Shown one piece after another: positions 16,706-24,440 of a DNA stretch of 64,000 bases; within the stretch, counting starts at the first letter, position 1, and every line of letters starts with the position of its first letter. The notes beneath the pieces are model-generated. The model was not told the DNA's origin, did not search any database, and worked only from the letters and a program-made list of their open reading frames with translations. The position numbers and the translations under genes are program-made. This stretch comes from Photobacterium marinum (GTDB lineage Bacteria; Pseudomonadota; Gammaproteobacteria; Enterobacterales; Vibrionaceae): assembly GCF_000331515.1 (NCBI RefSeq), contig NZ_AMZO01000016.1:248001-312000 (forward strand), in the 5' to 3' direction.

Positions 16706-17032
16706 TTATTTATTCGTCGGCTTTGACTCTAAAGACGGCACACCCAATAAATTCCAGCCAGAGAAACTAATATGTTTACCGCCATCACCCGCAAACGAAC
16801 GCTCAGTGTGTTGGATCTTAAATTCAGCTTTCTTATCAATCAGAGTTTTCAAATCAGTACCACCGCCCATAGAATCCCATAGGTCAGGGGAGACACGGCA
16901 TTCAACCACCTCAGAAGGGTTAAATAGCTGCAAGCGAACCACACCGGAATCACGGGATTCACCAGTGCTCTGGTTAGTGTTGGTTTTCTTCTCGATGTCG
17001 TCTAGGTCGTTAATTCGTGCTGTAACAATCAT
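16706..17032 (-). CDS. Phage ssDNA-binding protein (pV-like)
   Basis: A 108-residue acidic-to-neutral protein without membrane segments, located between the replication gene and the coat genes, where inoviruses encode the ssDNA-binding protein that coats progeny strands before packaging. The beta-rich composition (VVRLQLFNPSEVVECRVSPDLWD; FKIQHTERSF; HISFSGWNLLGVPSLE) fits an OB-like fold. I assign the function from position, size and composition; no diagnostic motif is visible. Confidence 0.65.
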   Translation of the reverse strand: MIVTARINDLDDIEKKTNTNQSTGESRDSGVVRLQLFNPSEVVECRVSPDLWDSMGGGTDLKTLIDKKAEFKIQHTERSFAGDGGKHISFSGWNLLGVPSLESKPTNK

Positions 17033-17064
17033 TCTTCAATTCTCCAAAATCTTTATTGGGACAG

Positions 17065-19167
17065 TTATTGACACAAGTCCAAGGAAGAGCCTAAAAGGCG
17101 GGAACCCTCCCCGGGGGCGGGTCCCCTCCCGCCTTGCGGCTCTTCAAAAGCCCCTGCATCAAATACGTAAGCGGAAAGCTCATCTACACGTTGTAAATAT
17201 TGTTGGTACTGCTCGTATTGCTCATCAGCCATACGTCGATACTCATCCTCACGTTCCAGCACCTCGAAGATGTCAGAGACACCCGTCATGATGCGCTGAG
17301 TACCGCGCAGGAATTGCTCTTTGTTTTCGGTTTTCCATTTGCGGGCACGTGTGGCAAGGAAGGCCGCACGGAACACCACGCCCACAACCCGGGCACTGGA
17401 ATCATCGCCGTAACGGGTTTTCGTGGTTTTGGTCGAAACTACCTCTTCACCCCATTCGTTAATCAGCTTTTCCATGATCTGCGGAACTTGGTAAACAGGC
17501 TTAATAGTCTGGTCATCACGACGGACAAACACACCGCCCATAGCGAGGCAGAAGCTTTCCCAGTCGGATTCGTCAGCCGCACGACGGACATTTTCAAGGG
17601 TGAGCCATTCACCCTCATCGAGATGATTGAACAAGGCATCATCCTCTTTAAATTCTTCACGGACGCGGCGCAGCTCACGCCACACAGTCACGGACGGGCC
17701 ACCAATAAACTGGAATTGGCGGATACGGTTCACCCGGGCCCAAGTCACCACACGCTCAGCCGCCGCCACACCCTCAAGAACAGTAGAGCGGTCAGAATCG
17801 ATGTGCTTACCATCGATATTCTTTGACAGGTACTTAGCGACATAGCCAACCGCCGAACCTTTCTCCCAATCAATCGCCTGAGAGGTGAAACGGTATTTTT
17901 TCGCCCCGGGTTCCTCTGGTGTATCTTTCATTGCCGCCGCCCGGAACAGGTCGGTGACTTTCTTTTGCTGGCTCTTTTCCATGAACAGCAGCAAATGCCA
18001 GTGCGGGCAACCGTCAGCATGAGGCTCAACAACCCGCAGGCCATAAACCTTGATTTCAGCCTTATCGAGAGCCTTACGGAAATCAGCAAACATGCTGGTC
18101 ATGTAGTCATGCGCGTCCTGAGTGGACGGGCAACCCGCATCAAGCCAAGCCTGATTAACTTGGTTGTTAGAGACAGAATGGAAGCGGCTAGGGCAGGTCG
18201 GAGTGTAGAACATACCAACATGGCCGCTTGCCTTAGCGATATTCTCAAACCCCTTGAGCCGGACAAACATTTCAGCGCGGCGAACCTCCGGGTTAGAAAT
18301 GGATTTACCCGCCAGCTCATGCAAGCTGAACCAGTTAGATTCGTCATCCTCGTCATACGCAACAGTATTTTTCAGCACTTCACTGTTACTCTCGTCACGC
18401 TGACGACGACGGCCAAGAGAGAAATCAGAGCAATACGCCTGACCATGTTTATGGACAATCGTCAAATCCCGGGCAACACGTTCAATCTCCAATGCAGAAC
18501 GACGACGCAACGTACGACGCCACCAAAGCTCATTGGTTGCACGGTTAATCAAGCTTTGAAGCTGGTTGTTTTCTCTGGCCTTTTTAACTTGGTCAGGACG
18601 AAACGCCAAACCGTAGTCAGACAGAATGTCACAAGCACGGTCAAATGCCTCGATGACATCCTTAATACCCGCGACCTGACGCATGACAAACGCGGATTTG
18701 GCCTTAGCAAAATCACACAGTTCCTCATCAGTAGAAGTGTAACGAAACTCAAGTTTTGACAAGCGCTTATCAGCGTTTTCCAATGCACGAAGTGCTTCAA
18801 GATGACCAATTTTATCCGCCATCCTAATGTATGCACGGGACATCACTGGCGCAAAATCACGATGTGACTTACAAGCATCAAAGGCGCGAACAATCCAACT
18901 TTTCTCACCAACACAAACTGTTTTCTTACCCCAATCATCATCCCGAGACACAATCACAGGCTGGGGCGCGGCATAATATGGATTGATGCCATAAGCATCA
19001 GTGAACATGCTAGCGACCACGTTATAACATTCAGGCATAGCCGGCAGAGAACTCTTAGCGTCACGCGGTAACGTCAGCACGGATGAGTAATCACCAGATT
19101 GTTGAGCCAAAGCATAACGCTCAAACCAATTCAGCTTGGAGTGCTCTAACTGCGCTAATTGAGTCAT
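17065..19167 (-). CDS. Phage replication initiation protein, P2 gpA-type HUH endonuclease
   Basis: A 700-residue rolling-circle initiator. The HUH metal-binding motif is PHWHLLLF (H389, H391), followed by the two-tyrosine motif YVAKY (Y442 and Y446) and LSKN, as in gpA of P2 and related initiators. The preceding LGRRRQRDESN and ELWWRRTLRRRSALEIE segments are also typical of the gpA family. It would nick the double-stranded replicative form, become covalently attached, and drive rolling-circle synthesis. Ff-type inoviruses use a smaller pII, so the gpA type marks a distinct lineage. It starts 2 bases after the upstream gene. Confidence 0.9.
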   Translation of the reverse strand: MTQLAQLEHSKLNWFERYALAQQSGDYSSVLTLPRDAKSSLPAMPECYNVVASMFTDAYGINPYYAAPQPVIVSRDDDWGKKTVCVGEKSWIVRAFDACKSHRDFAPVMSRAYIRMADKIGHLEALRALENADKRLSKLEFRYTSTDEELCDFAKAKSAFVMRQVAGIKDVIEAFDRACDILSDYGLAFRPDQVKKARENNQLQSLINRATNELWWRRTLRRRSALEIERVARDLTIVHKHGQAYCSDFSLGRRRQRDESNSEVLKNTVAYDEDDESNWFSLHELAGKSISNPEVRRAEMFVRLKGFENIAKASGHVGMFYTPTCPSRFHSVSNNQVNQAWLDAGCPSTQDAHDYMTSMFADFRKALDKAEIKVYGLRVVEPHADGCPHWHLLLFMEKSQQKKVTDLFRAAAMKDTPEEPGAKKYRFTSQAIDWEKGSAVGYVAKYLSKNIDGKHIDSDRSTVLEGVAAAERVVTWARVNRIRQFQFIGGPSVTVWRELRRVREEFKEDDALFNHLDEGEWLTLENVRRAADESDWESFCLAMGGVFVRRDDQTIKPVYQVPQIMEKLINEWGEEVVSTKTTKTRYGDDSSARVVGVVFRAAFLATRARKWKTENKEQFLRGTQRIMTGVSDIFEVLEREDEYRRMADEQYEQYQQYLQRVDELSAYVFDAGAFEEPQGGRGPAPGEGSRLLGSSLDLCQ

Positions 19168-19169
19168 GA

Positions 19170-19466
19170 TTAAGCGTCCTCAACAGAAGCGCGAATCCAC
19201 ATAGAATCAATAGCGGTCAATGCGTTCTCAGCATCCTCAATGAAACGATGGTACAAGCACACATCTACCTTAAATTTCTCAGCCTCAGCAAGGTCGCGCC
19301 GCAATGTCACTAAACGTTCTCTCAACGCAAAAGAGGCATGTTCAAAAGCACTATATTCATCCTTAGTAACAACAATAGGTTTATTGTTTTGAGGAACGAC
19401 ACGAGCACGTAGCTTGTCACGAGCTTCACGAAGACTCTTTGCTGGAGAGGATTTGGTAGTAGTCAT
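19170..19466 (-). CDS. Small helical phage protein, first gene of the early operon
   Basis: A 98-residue protein from the ATG at 19466. It is charged and helical (PAKSLREARDKLRARVV; ALRERLVTLRRDLAEAEKFKVDV; RFIEDAENALTAIDSM), with no Cys-motif or membrane segment. The gene ends 2 bases before the replication gene, so the two are probably co-transcribed and coupled. The three operators lie just upstream. Function unknown; a replication accessory role is inferred from position. Confidence 0.65.
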   Translation of the reverse strand: MTTTKSSPAKSLREARDKLRARVVPQNNKPIVVTKDEYSAFEHASFALRERLVTLRRDLAEAEKFKVDVCLYHRFIEDAENALTAIDSMWIRASVEDA

Positions 19467-19488
19467 GATGTGCCTCAATGCTTATGTA

Positions 19489-19551
19489 ATTACCAAGTTT
19501 GGTAATCGTAATTACCAGCTTTGGTAATTACAAGATACCAATTTTGGTAAT
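19489..19551. promoter_or_regulatory. Three phased palindromic operators of the phage switch
   Basis: Three 18-bp sites: ATTACCAAGTTTGGTAAT (19489-19506), ATTACCAGCTTTGGTAAT (19511-19528) and GATACCAATTTTGGTAAT (19534-19551). The half-site is ATTACCAA with a 2-bp spacer. Starts are 22 and 23 bp apart, two helical turns. They occupy the whole divergent promoter region between the early operon (minus) and the repressor gene (plus), so they are very probably the operators of that repressor. Confidence 0.88.
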
Positions 19552-19586
19552 TTAGAAGCTAAAATGAGGAAAACACAGGAGGATTT

Positions 19587-19943
19587 ATGTATCAAAATCA
19601 ACTGCTAGACGCATACAAAACTGCAAAAAACTATGTTCAAGACAAGCAAATTGCACACGACCTAGCTGTTGGTGCATCAAGAATCTCTGAATACAGAAGT
19701 GGCAAGCGCCAAATGTCTGATACACAAGCAATTTTTCTGGCCGAAAACTCAAATATTGACCCGCACCAAGCATTAATCTATCTGGCAGCAGAAAGAGCCA
19801 AGGATTACAAAGCCCAGCAGTTATGGAATGACATCACGGCAAAATTGGGTAGCCAAGGTTTTTGGGGCTTAGTCCTTGGTTTTACAGGATTTTTAGCCCT
19901 TCACGAACAGGAACTTGAGTGCGCATTATATGTATTATGTTAA
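19587..19943 (+). CDS. Phage repressor/Cro-like regulator with hydrophobic tail
   Basis: A 118-residue protein with a strong AGGAGG ribosome site. Residues 1-60 form a Cro/CI-type helix-turn-helix (KQIAHDLAVGASRISEYRSGKRQMSDTQA), resembling the DUF3693 phage family. The C-terminal part has a hydrophobic stretch (GFWGLVLGFTGFLAL) which could dimerise or touch the membrane. It is divergent from the replication operon across three operators and is likely the immunity repressor. Its last eight codons (ECALYVLC) are read from the dif site at 19918-19945, so the tail depends on the integration state. Confidence 0.78.
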   Translation: MYQNQLLDAYKTAKNYVQDKQIAHDLAVGASRISEYRSGKRQMSDTQAIFLAENSNIDPHQALIYLAAERAKDYKAQQLWNDITAKLGSQGFWGLVLGFTGFLALHEQELECALYVLC

Positions 19944-19945
19944 AT
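19918..19945 (+). other. Chromosomal dif site / right prophage boundary
   Basis: XerC arm AGTGCGCATTA (19918-19928), 6-bp centre TATGTA, XerD arm TTATGTTAAAT (19935-19945). Arms are identical to V. cholerae dif1 and nearly so to E. coli dif; the 6-bp centre is the standard length. XerC/XerD would resolve chromosome dimers here. It overlaps the last 26 bases of the repressor gene. Confidence 0.92.
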
Positions 19946-20065
19946 AAGGTATTAGAGTCACCCCAATTATTAGTCCGGTAACGCCCCTCATCCCGTTGAT
20001 GTGTGGCCACTACGCGCTCTCCCTTCTGAATACTGGACAATTTAACAGTATGCGCAATTTACCAT

Positions 20066-20091
20066 AAAATAGGTAATTAACACCTATTTTT
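20066..20091 (+). terminator. AT-rich hairpin downstream of dif
   Basis: AAAATAGGT (20066-20074) and ACCTATTTT (20082-20090) with a 7-nt loop and a following T. It could end repressor transcription that runs through dif. The remaining sequence 19946-20224 holds no gene that I can recognise. Confidence 0.5.
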
Positions 20092-20224
20092 AAGCTCTGC
20101 TGCAAATGGTCAGTTTGCCTGGTTCTTCAAAGCTAGTTGTCATTACTTATACAGCAACTTCTTTGTGCTTGTTGATGTTCATCGGTTTACCGTGACTTAG
20201 TGACAATCTCTTATTGTTGATAAG

Positions 20225-20255
20225 AAAAAGCCCGAGGGTTAACTCGGGCTCTTTT
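20225..20255 (-). terminator. Terminator of yciH
   Basis: AGCCCGAG (20229-20236) and CTCGGGCT (20243-20250) with a 6-nt loop, flanked by A4/T4 runs on both sides, lie directly after the yciH stop. Confidence 0.85.
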
Positions 20256-20257
20256 GA

Positions 20258-20581
20258 TTAACCGCCGGCCAGTTTTACTGTGTGGCCTTTTTTCTCCAGC
20301 GCAACTTTAATGACATCGCGTTTGTCACCCTGGATTTCGATGTTGCCATCTTTAACTGAGCCACCACAGCCGCAAACTTTCTTTAGTTCGGCAGCCAGCA
20401 GCTTCAGCTGCGCGTCTTCAAGATCAAGGCCTGTAACAACACAAACACCTTTGCCTTTACGACCTTTAGTCTGACGTTGAATGCGAACAACACCGTCGCC
20501 CTTAGGACGTTTTGGTGCTGCTTTCTCTTCTTTGATTCGGCCTGTCTCTGTCGAGAATACTAAGCGGCTGTTATCATTCAT
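20258..20581 (-). CDS. yciH: YciH, SUI1/eIF1-family translation factor
   Basis: A 107-residue basic protein. The SUI1 domain covers residues 30-107 with VVRIQRQTKGRKGKGVCVVTGL, then LLAAELKKVCGCGGSVKDG and IEIQGDKRDVIKVALEKKG, all typical of bacterial YciH. YciH resembles eukaryotic eIF1 and can affect start-codon selection and initiation fidelity, perhaps under stress; it is not essential. It is a single gene with its own terminator. Placed immediately right of dif. Confidence 0.95.
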   Translation of the reverse strand: MNDNSRLVFSTETGRIKEEKAAPKRPKGDGVVRIQRQTKGRKGKGVCVVTGLDLEDAQLKLLAAELKKVCGCGGSVKDGNIEIQGDKRDVIKVALEKKGHTVKLAGG

Positions 20582-20701
20582 CTGAAATAAATCTCGTCTG
20601 CTTTCTTGGATTTGTGAGCCTGATAATAAGTTATTGAATCAAGCTTGCGGATTACCCGTTCCCGAATATTATCAATAAATGGTAGCAAAACGGAAACTGT
20701 T

Positions 20702-21310
20702 ATGATTCGTAACGTAATTTTTGATCTTGGCGCTGTATTGTTTGAGTGGAATCCAGTCCGAATTGTGCAAACATTTACCGATTCGACAACTGAGCAAAAC
20801 ATTTTACTTAAAGAAGTTATCCATCACCCGGATTGGCTCTCGCTGGATCGTGGCACTATGTTGCTTGCCGAAGAGATCCCGAAATTTGCAGCTCGTACCG
20901 ATTTTACTGTAGCCAGAATGCAGTCTTTTATTGATCATGTGTTAGACAGCTTGCAACCAATACAAGCTACAGAAAATTTACTTTACCAGGTGCTCGACAA
21001 GCACTTCTCTGCTTACTATCTCACTAATATGAGTAATGCTTTTTTTGAAACGCTTCATGACCGAAATGAGTTTTTCTCTCTGTTTGCCGGCGGCATTGTT
21101 TCCGGGCGAGAGTTTGTGATTAAGCCGGAGCCGCAGATCTATCAGCTGTTGCTGGACAGATACGATTTGCAGCCAGAACAATCCCTTTATATTGATGACA
21201 ATGCTGATAATGTTAAAGCAGCTAAAAGCTTAGGCTTTCATGCGGTACAGTTTGAACAAACTGATGCCTGTTTCAGCAAAATTCGTGATTTATTAAAAAT
21301 TTACCAATAA
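20702..21310 (+). CDS. HAD-superfamily phosphatase (subfamily IA, YihX-like)
   Basis: A 202-residue protein from the ATG at 20702; the frame extends upstream without a ribosome site. Haloacid dehalogenase motifs are present: VIFDLGAVLFEW (nucleophile Asp near residue 8), YYLTNMS (motif II), KPEPQIY (motif III Lys) and YIDDNADNV (motif IV Asp pair). The FDLGxVLF..W form is that of YihX, an alpha-glucose-1-phosphate phosphatase, and its relatives. The substrate here cannot be read from the sequence. It diverges from yciH across about 120 bp. Confidence 0.85.
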   Translation: MIRNVIFDLGAVLFEWNPVRIVQTFTDSTTEQNILLKEVIHHPDWLSLDRGTMLLAEEIPKFAARTDFTVARMQSFIDHVLDSLQPIQATENLLYQVLDKHFSAYYLTNMSNAFFETLHDRNEFFSLFAGGIVSGREFVIKPEPQIYQLLLDRYDLQPEQSLYIDDNADNVKAAKSLGFHAVQFEQTDACFSKIRDLLKIYQ

Positions 21311-21465
21311 TTGACTTTGCTGTTCAGCGTCAATTCTGCTTCATGGTATATGATTCATATTGAGCTTCTGAGTAAGCTCCTCCTGCTGGTTGGATGATGT
21401 TAAGTGCAACAATCCATCTGGTGTCTATATTAAAAACAGACAAATAAACTCTTAGGAGCCTGTGT

Positions 21466-21981
21466 GTGAAAAAAATTCTGTTACCGGCATTGTTCTTGAT
21501 CTGCTCAACTGGGGCAAACCTGGCGATGGCTGATAGTAATGACAGCAAACAGAAGTCAATTGTTGGTCAGGTTGAAACAATCAAAGTACATGAACTTGAT
21601 CTGGATTTTAAGGCACGGATTGATACAGGTGCCAAAACAACCTCTATTCATGCTACTGATATTAAAGTCATTGGAGAAGACAGTGACAGCGATAACATGC
21701 GTGAACACCTTGGTCATATGGTTGAGTTTACAGCAACTAATGAGAATGGTGATGAAGTAAGGTATAAAGGCAAAATCATTAAAGTCAGTAAAATTCGTAA
21801 TGCACAGGGCGTTGAACGCCGCTATGCAGTAAAAATGGATTTAGGCTGGAACGGTGAACACAAGACGGTGTCTGTTAACCTTCGTGACCGCAGTAAGTTG
21901 GAGTACAAACTACTTATTGGTCGAAACTGGCTAAGTGGTGATTACCTGGTTGATGTCGATAAGAAAGACGAAGATGATTGA
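21466..21981 (+). CDS. Putative ATP-dependent zinc protease family (retropepsin-like, DUF785)
   Basis: A 171-residue exported protein starting with GTG at 21466 (AGGAG 7 bases upstream). The signal peptide runs to about ANLAMA (residue 22). The core VKVHELDLDFKARIDTGAKTTSIHA carries a DTGA motif like that of retroviral-type aspartic proteases, followed by FTATNENGDEV and LIGRNWLSGDYLVDV, the marks of the family annotated ATP-dependent zinc protease (COG4067). Structures of relatives show a retropepsin-like dimer; zinc or ATP use is doubtful. It probably acts in the periplasm. Confidence 0.82.
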   Translation: MKKILLPALFLICSTGANLAMADSNDSKQKSIVGQVETIKVHELDLDFKARIDTGAKTTSIHATDIKVIGEDSDSDNMREHLGHMVEFTATNENGDEVRYKGKIIKVSKIRNAQGVERRYAVKMDLGWNGEHKTVSVNLRDRSKLEYKLLIGRNWLSGDYLVDVDKKDEDD

Positions 21982-22016
21982 TATTATTTTGCTTACACTT
22001 CGCTATTAATGAAATT

Positions 22017-22047
22017 GCCCGGACTGCGTTGTTATCACAGTCCGGGC
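22017..22047 (+). terminator. Terminator after the zinc-protease-family gene
   Basis: GCCCGGACTG and CAGTCCGGGC form a perfect 10-bp stem with an 11-nt loop, 35 bp past the stop; a weak T-rich stretch follows. Confidence 0.65.
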
Positions 22048-22151
22048 TAAATTCTGTTTAAGCAAGATTTATTAAAACCAGTTACTACACGATACGAACA
22101 CCCTTCCCTTTTTCTCTCACGTAATACCAATCACACAAACCAAACATAATT

Positions 22152-22511
22152 TTATTTTTGTTTTAGTTTTTCAATCACAGCATCCAAATGTTTCTTTATT
22201 GCTGCAGGCGAACCTTTCAGCAGTCTGCCACGCAAGATGACATACCACTCATTCGGGTTACCGCTGTCATTTACCAGCTTAAAGCCTCTGTATTCTTCAA
22301 CTTTCTGGCCTGCTTGCTGAGGTTGAGCATTCAGACCTTCAAATTTCTCTGGCGGCATAAAAGCTTTCATATCACACCACCAATCAATACTCTTCTTGAC
22401 TAGCGTAAGCTTGTTTTCTACCGGGCGCCCATTGATGACGGTTCTCCACCCATTAGGTTCACCAGTCGTATTCTCAATATTATGCCCTCGGTGGAAGAGT
22501 CTTTTCTTCAT
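22152..22511 (-). CDS. DUF3319-like protein with internal duplication
   Basis: A 119-residue soluble protein built from two copies of one unit: RGHNIENTTGEPNGWRTVINGRPVE...KKSID (about residues 8-42) and RGFKLVNDSGNPNEWYVILRGRLLK...KKHLD (about 75-109). The repeated order is RG, N-x-(T/S)-G-x-P-N-x-W, then a basic helix. It resembles DUF3319, a family largely limited to Vibrionaceae and of unknown function. IDWWCDMKAFMPPEKF links the repeats. A small DNA- or RNA-binding role would fit the basic charge but is speculation. Confidence 0.62.
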   Translation of the reverse strand: MKKRLFHRGHNIENTTGEPNGWRTVINGRPVENKLTLVKKSIDWWCDMKAFMPPEKFEGLNAQPQQAGQKVEEYRGFKLVNDSGNPNEWYVILRGRLLKGSPAAIKKHLDAVIEKLKQK

Positions 22512-22761
22512 TTTTGCTCCTCAACGATGCTGAGCTAACACTGCTTTAATCCTTGTACAGAATAAGTGTTTGCAATGCAGACAGATACACAATCGAAATA
22601 CTTATTTCATACTCTGTTATTGAAGCATTAAGTTAAACGTTTGTCTTCCTGATATGCTTATAAATTTCTGGTTTTTACTAAATTTTTTCTGAATTTGATA
22701 TGTAAATTTTATTTTTTGTTATATGTTTATAATTATAGTGCACCAGATATTGACACTGATT

Positions 22762-23733
22762 ATGACTAGAAAAATCAAAGTGATAGAAGATAATGCACAA
22801 AGAAACACCAGTATTGAACGGTTTAACTGTCATATAAGTGGCATAGAGAACTGGGAGTCACTGACACAAAACCAATATGCAAGAAACACGCTGGTTGCTT
22901 TCAAAAATGACTGGAATAGTTTCATTGACTTCTGCTTAGAGAATAAAGTCCCTGCTCTGCCCGCAACGGCTGAGACCGTGCACAGATATATCGATCGCAT
23001 GTCTCTCAAGCGCAAGCTTGCAAGCTTAAAACGTTACCTTGTCACCATTTCGTTGGTTCATCGTTGCCACCAATTAACGGATCCGTGTGCCCATACCGAA
23101 ATTCGTATTGAAATGAAAAAGCAGCAAAGCGAAAAACGGAATGATTGCCGTAATGCATCTGCCTTTCGTGACGAACACTTGCAGAAGTTAATAGACATTT
23201 ATGAACTATCAACTAAACCAAAGGATGTTCGCGATCTGGCAATTTGGGCTGTTACATTTGAAGCAATGCTAAAGCGGAGTGAACTTTCCGCTCTGACAGT
23301 TGAATCACTCTATATCCACGGCAACGGCTTGGTAAACATTACTGTCGGCGACAAGGTGATTGAACTCAGTTCTGTTTCATCAAAAGTGCTTCAACGCTGG
23401 TTGGTGGTTGGTTTGATTTATGACAGCTTTGTTTTTCGGCGAATCGATAGACACGGAAACATCGGCGACCAGGCATTAGATCATTCATCAATATATCGTG
23501 TATTCCGGCGAGCCAGTGATGAGCTGAATATGCCTTCTGGTCATTTGTTCTCGGGACAATCACCACGTGTTGGCGCCGCAAAGGATCTGGCTGACTCTGG
23601 TTTATCTGTTGAAGACATTCAGGAACAAGGACGTTGGAAAAGCCCGGCTATGCCTGCTTTGTACGTTGGCGAGAAAAACCGACATGAACAGGAATTGGCT
23701 AAATATAGGAAGACAAAACCTTGGGAGAAGTGA
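22762..23733 (+). CDS. Tyrosine recombinase (phage integrase family) with altered active site
   Basis: A 323-residue protein if the ATG at 22762 is used; an ATG at 22723 is possible and neither has a good ribosome site. The N-terminal SAM-like DNA-binding domain (about 15-110) precedes a catalytic domain with box I Arg (LKRSELSAL), GRWKSPAMPALYVG holding the Trp and nucleophile Tyr, but the usual HxLR box II reads QSPR, so the conserved His is Gln. Activity may be reduced. It does not lie next to any attachment site I can see and is not linked to the inovirus. Confidence 0.8.
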   Translation: MTRKIKVIEDNAQRNTSIERFNCHISGIENWESLTQNQYARNTLVAFKNDWNSFIDFCLENKVPALPATAETVHRYIDRMSLKRKLASLKRYLVTISLVHRCHQLTDPCAHTEIRIEMKKQQSEKRNDCRNASAFRDEHLQKLIDIYELSTKPKDVRDLAIWAVTFEAMLKRSELSALTVESLYIHGNGLVNITVGDKVIELSSVSSKVLQRWLVVGLIYDSFVFRRIDRHGNIGDQALDHSSIYRVFRRASDELNMPSGHLFSGQSPRVGAAKDLADSGLSVEDIQEQGRWKSPAMPALYVGEKNRHEQELAKYRKTKPWEK

Positions 23734-23798
23734 GTGGCGTGTATTTGGTAGTTGGTGGCAATATAAAAATTATAGTGCGTTAAACACGATGGTTTAAA

Positions 23799-24440
23799 TC
23801 AATCTAAGCTCGGATTTTCAGTCCAGTGCTCGCTGTAATCATGCGGATGTTCGATTGGCACAGTGATTCGCTCAAATAGTTTTTCTAACGGCTTTAACTC
23901 TCCAAAATAACCAGCCTGATTCGCATCAACCCACTCTTTGAGGTTGATCCCTTCCCAACAAAGCTCATAACCGGCATTTATAGCCAGAATTTCGAAGAAG
24001 ATACGCTGCACCCTACCATTACCTTCCCGGAAAGGATGGACTACATTAAGCTCGCAAAAGTAGTGCGAAACGCGACGAATAAAGTTGTCGAATGACAAAC
24101 CACACAAATGGTTCTCTTCTTCCAGCTCTCGAAAAAGACGGTTGGCTTCTCGCTCGATATTGTGAACGTGACAAAAGCGGGTCTGTCCTTTGGTGATATC
24201 GACCTGTCTTATTTGGCCAGCCCAGGGATATAAGTCTTGAAAGAGTATGCGGTGGATTTTTTGCAGATAAGGAAGGTTGAATTGATCAAATACAGGCTCA
24301 AAATGCTCGGCCCGAACTCGGGAAAAGTCCCTTTCGGCAAGCTCAAGCTCATCCTCATCCATTATGGATAAGTAATTTTTGAGGACCGATGTATTGGGAT
24401 AACAATCGGGATCCTGACTTACACCATATTTATCTCGCAT
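23799..24440 (-). CDS. fic: Fic-domain AMP-transferase toxin
   Basis: A 213-residue Fic protein. The catalytic motif HPFREGNGRVQR is complete (H135 to R146, consensus HxFx[D/E]GNGRxxR), and the beta-hairpin flap that positions the target (KGQTRFCH) is present. Fic proteins transfer AMP from ATP to hydroxyl side chains; stand-alone bacterial ones often hit DNA gyrase and topoisomerase IV. Its start overlaps the end of the antitoxin gene by 11 bp, giving a typical toxin-antitoxin operon. There is no inhibitory helix inside the toxin itself, as expected for class I. Confidence 0.92.
   Translation of the reverse strand: MRDKYGVSQDPDCYPNTSVLKNYLSIMDEDELELAERDFSRVRAEHFEPVFDQFNLPYLQKIHRILFQDLYPWAGQIRQVDITKGQTRFCHVHNIEREANRLFRELEEENHLCGLSFDNFIRRVSHYFCELNVVHPFREGNGRVQRIFFEILAINAGYELCWEGINLKEWVDANQAGYFGELKPLEKLFERITVPIEHPHDYSEHWTENPSLD

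Larger units (their letters stand above)
9386..19945. mobile_element. Inovirus (filamentous phage) prophage integrated at dif
   Basis: About 10.5 kb lie between two directly repeated dif-type sites. The minus-strand core runs Rep, ssDNA-binding protein, minor coat, major coat, pVII-like, terminator, pIII, pVI, Zot/pI, the standard inovirus order. There is no integrase gene, as expected for an element that uses host XerC/XerD, and no secretin (pIV), so export probably relies on a host secretin as in CTX-type phages. A divergent repressor-like gene borders the right site, and a DUF3653 gene plus three cargo genes border the left. No toxin subunit genes of the ctxAB kind are present. Confidence 0.92.

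Noticed and set aside
17965..18759. 264-codon plus-strand frame
   Set aside because: Antisense to the HUH replication gene, with no ribosome site and no recognisable domain.
22101..22108. KOPS-like GGGAAGGG on the minus strand, pointing toward dif
   Set aside because: One 8-mer (N allowed) in 64 kb is close to chance and another, inside the prophage at about 17107, points the other way. Not claimed as a FtsK site.
23041..23053. GTTACCTTGTCAC as a matS site (also at 8761)
   Set aside because: Differs from the consensus at two positions; not counted among the matS sites.
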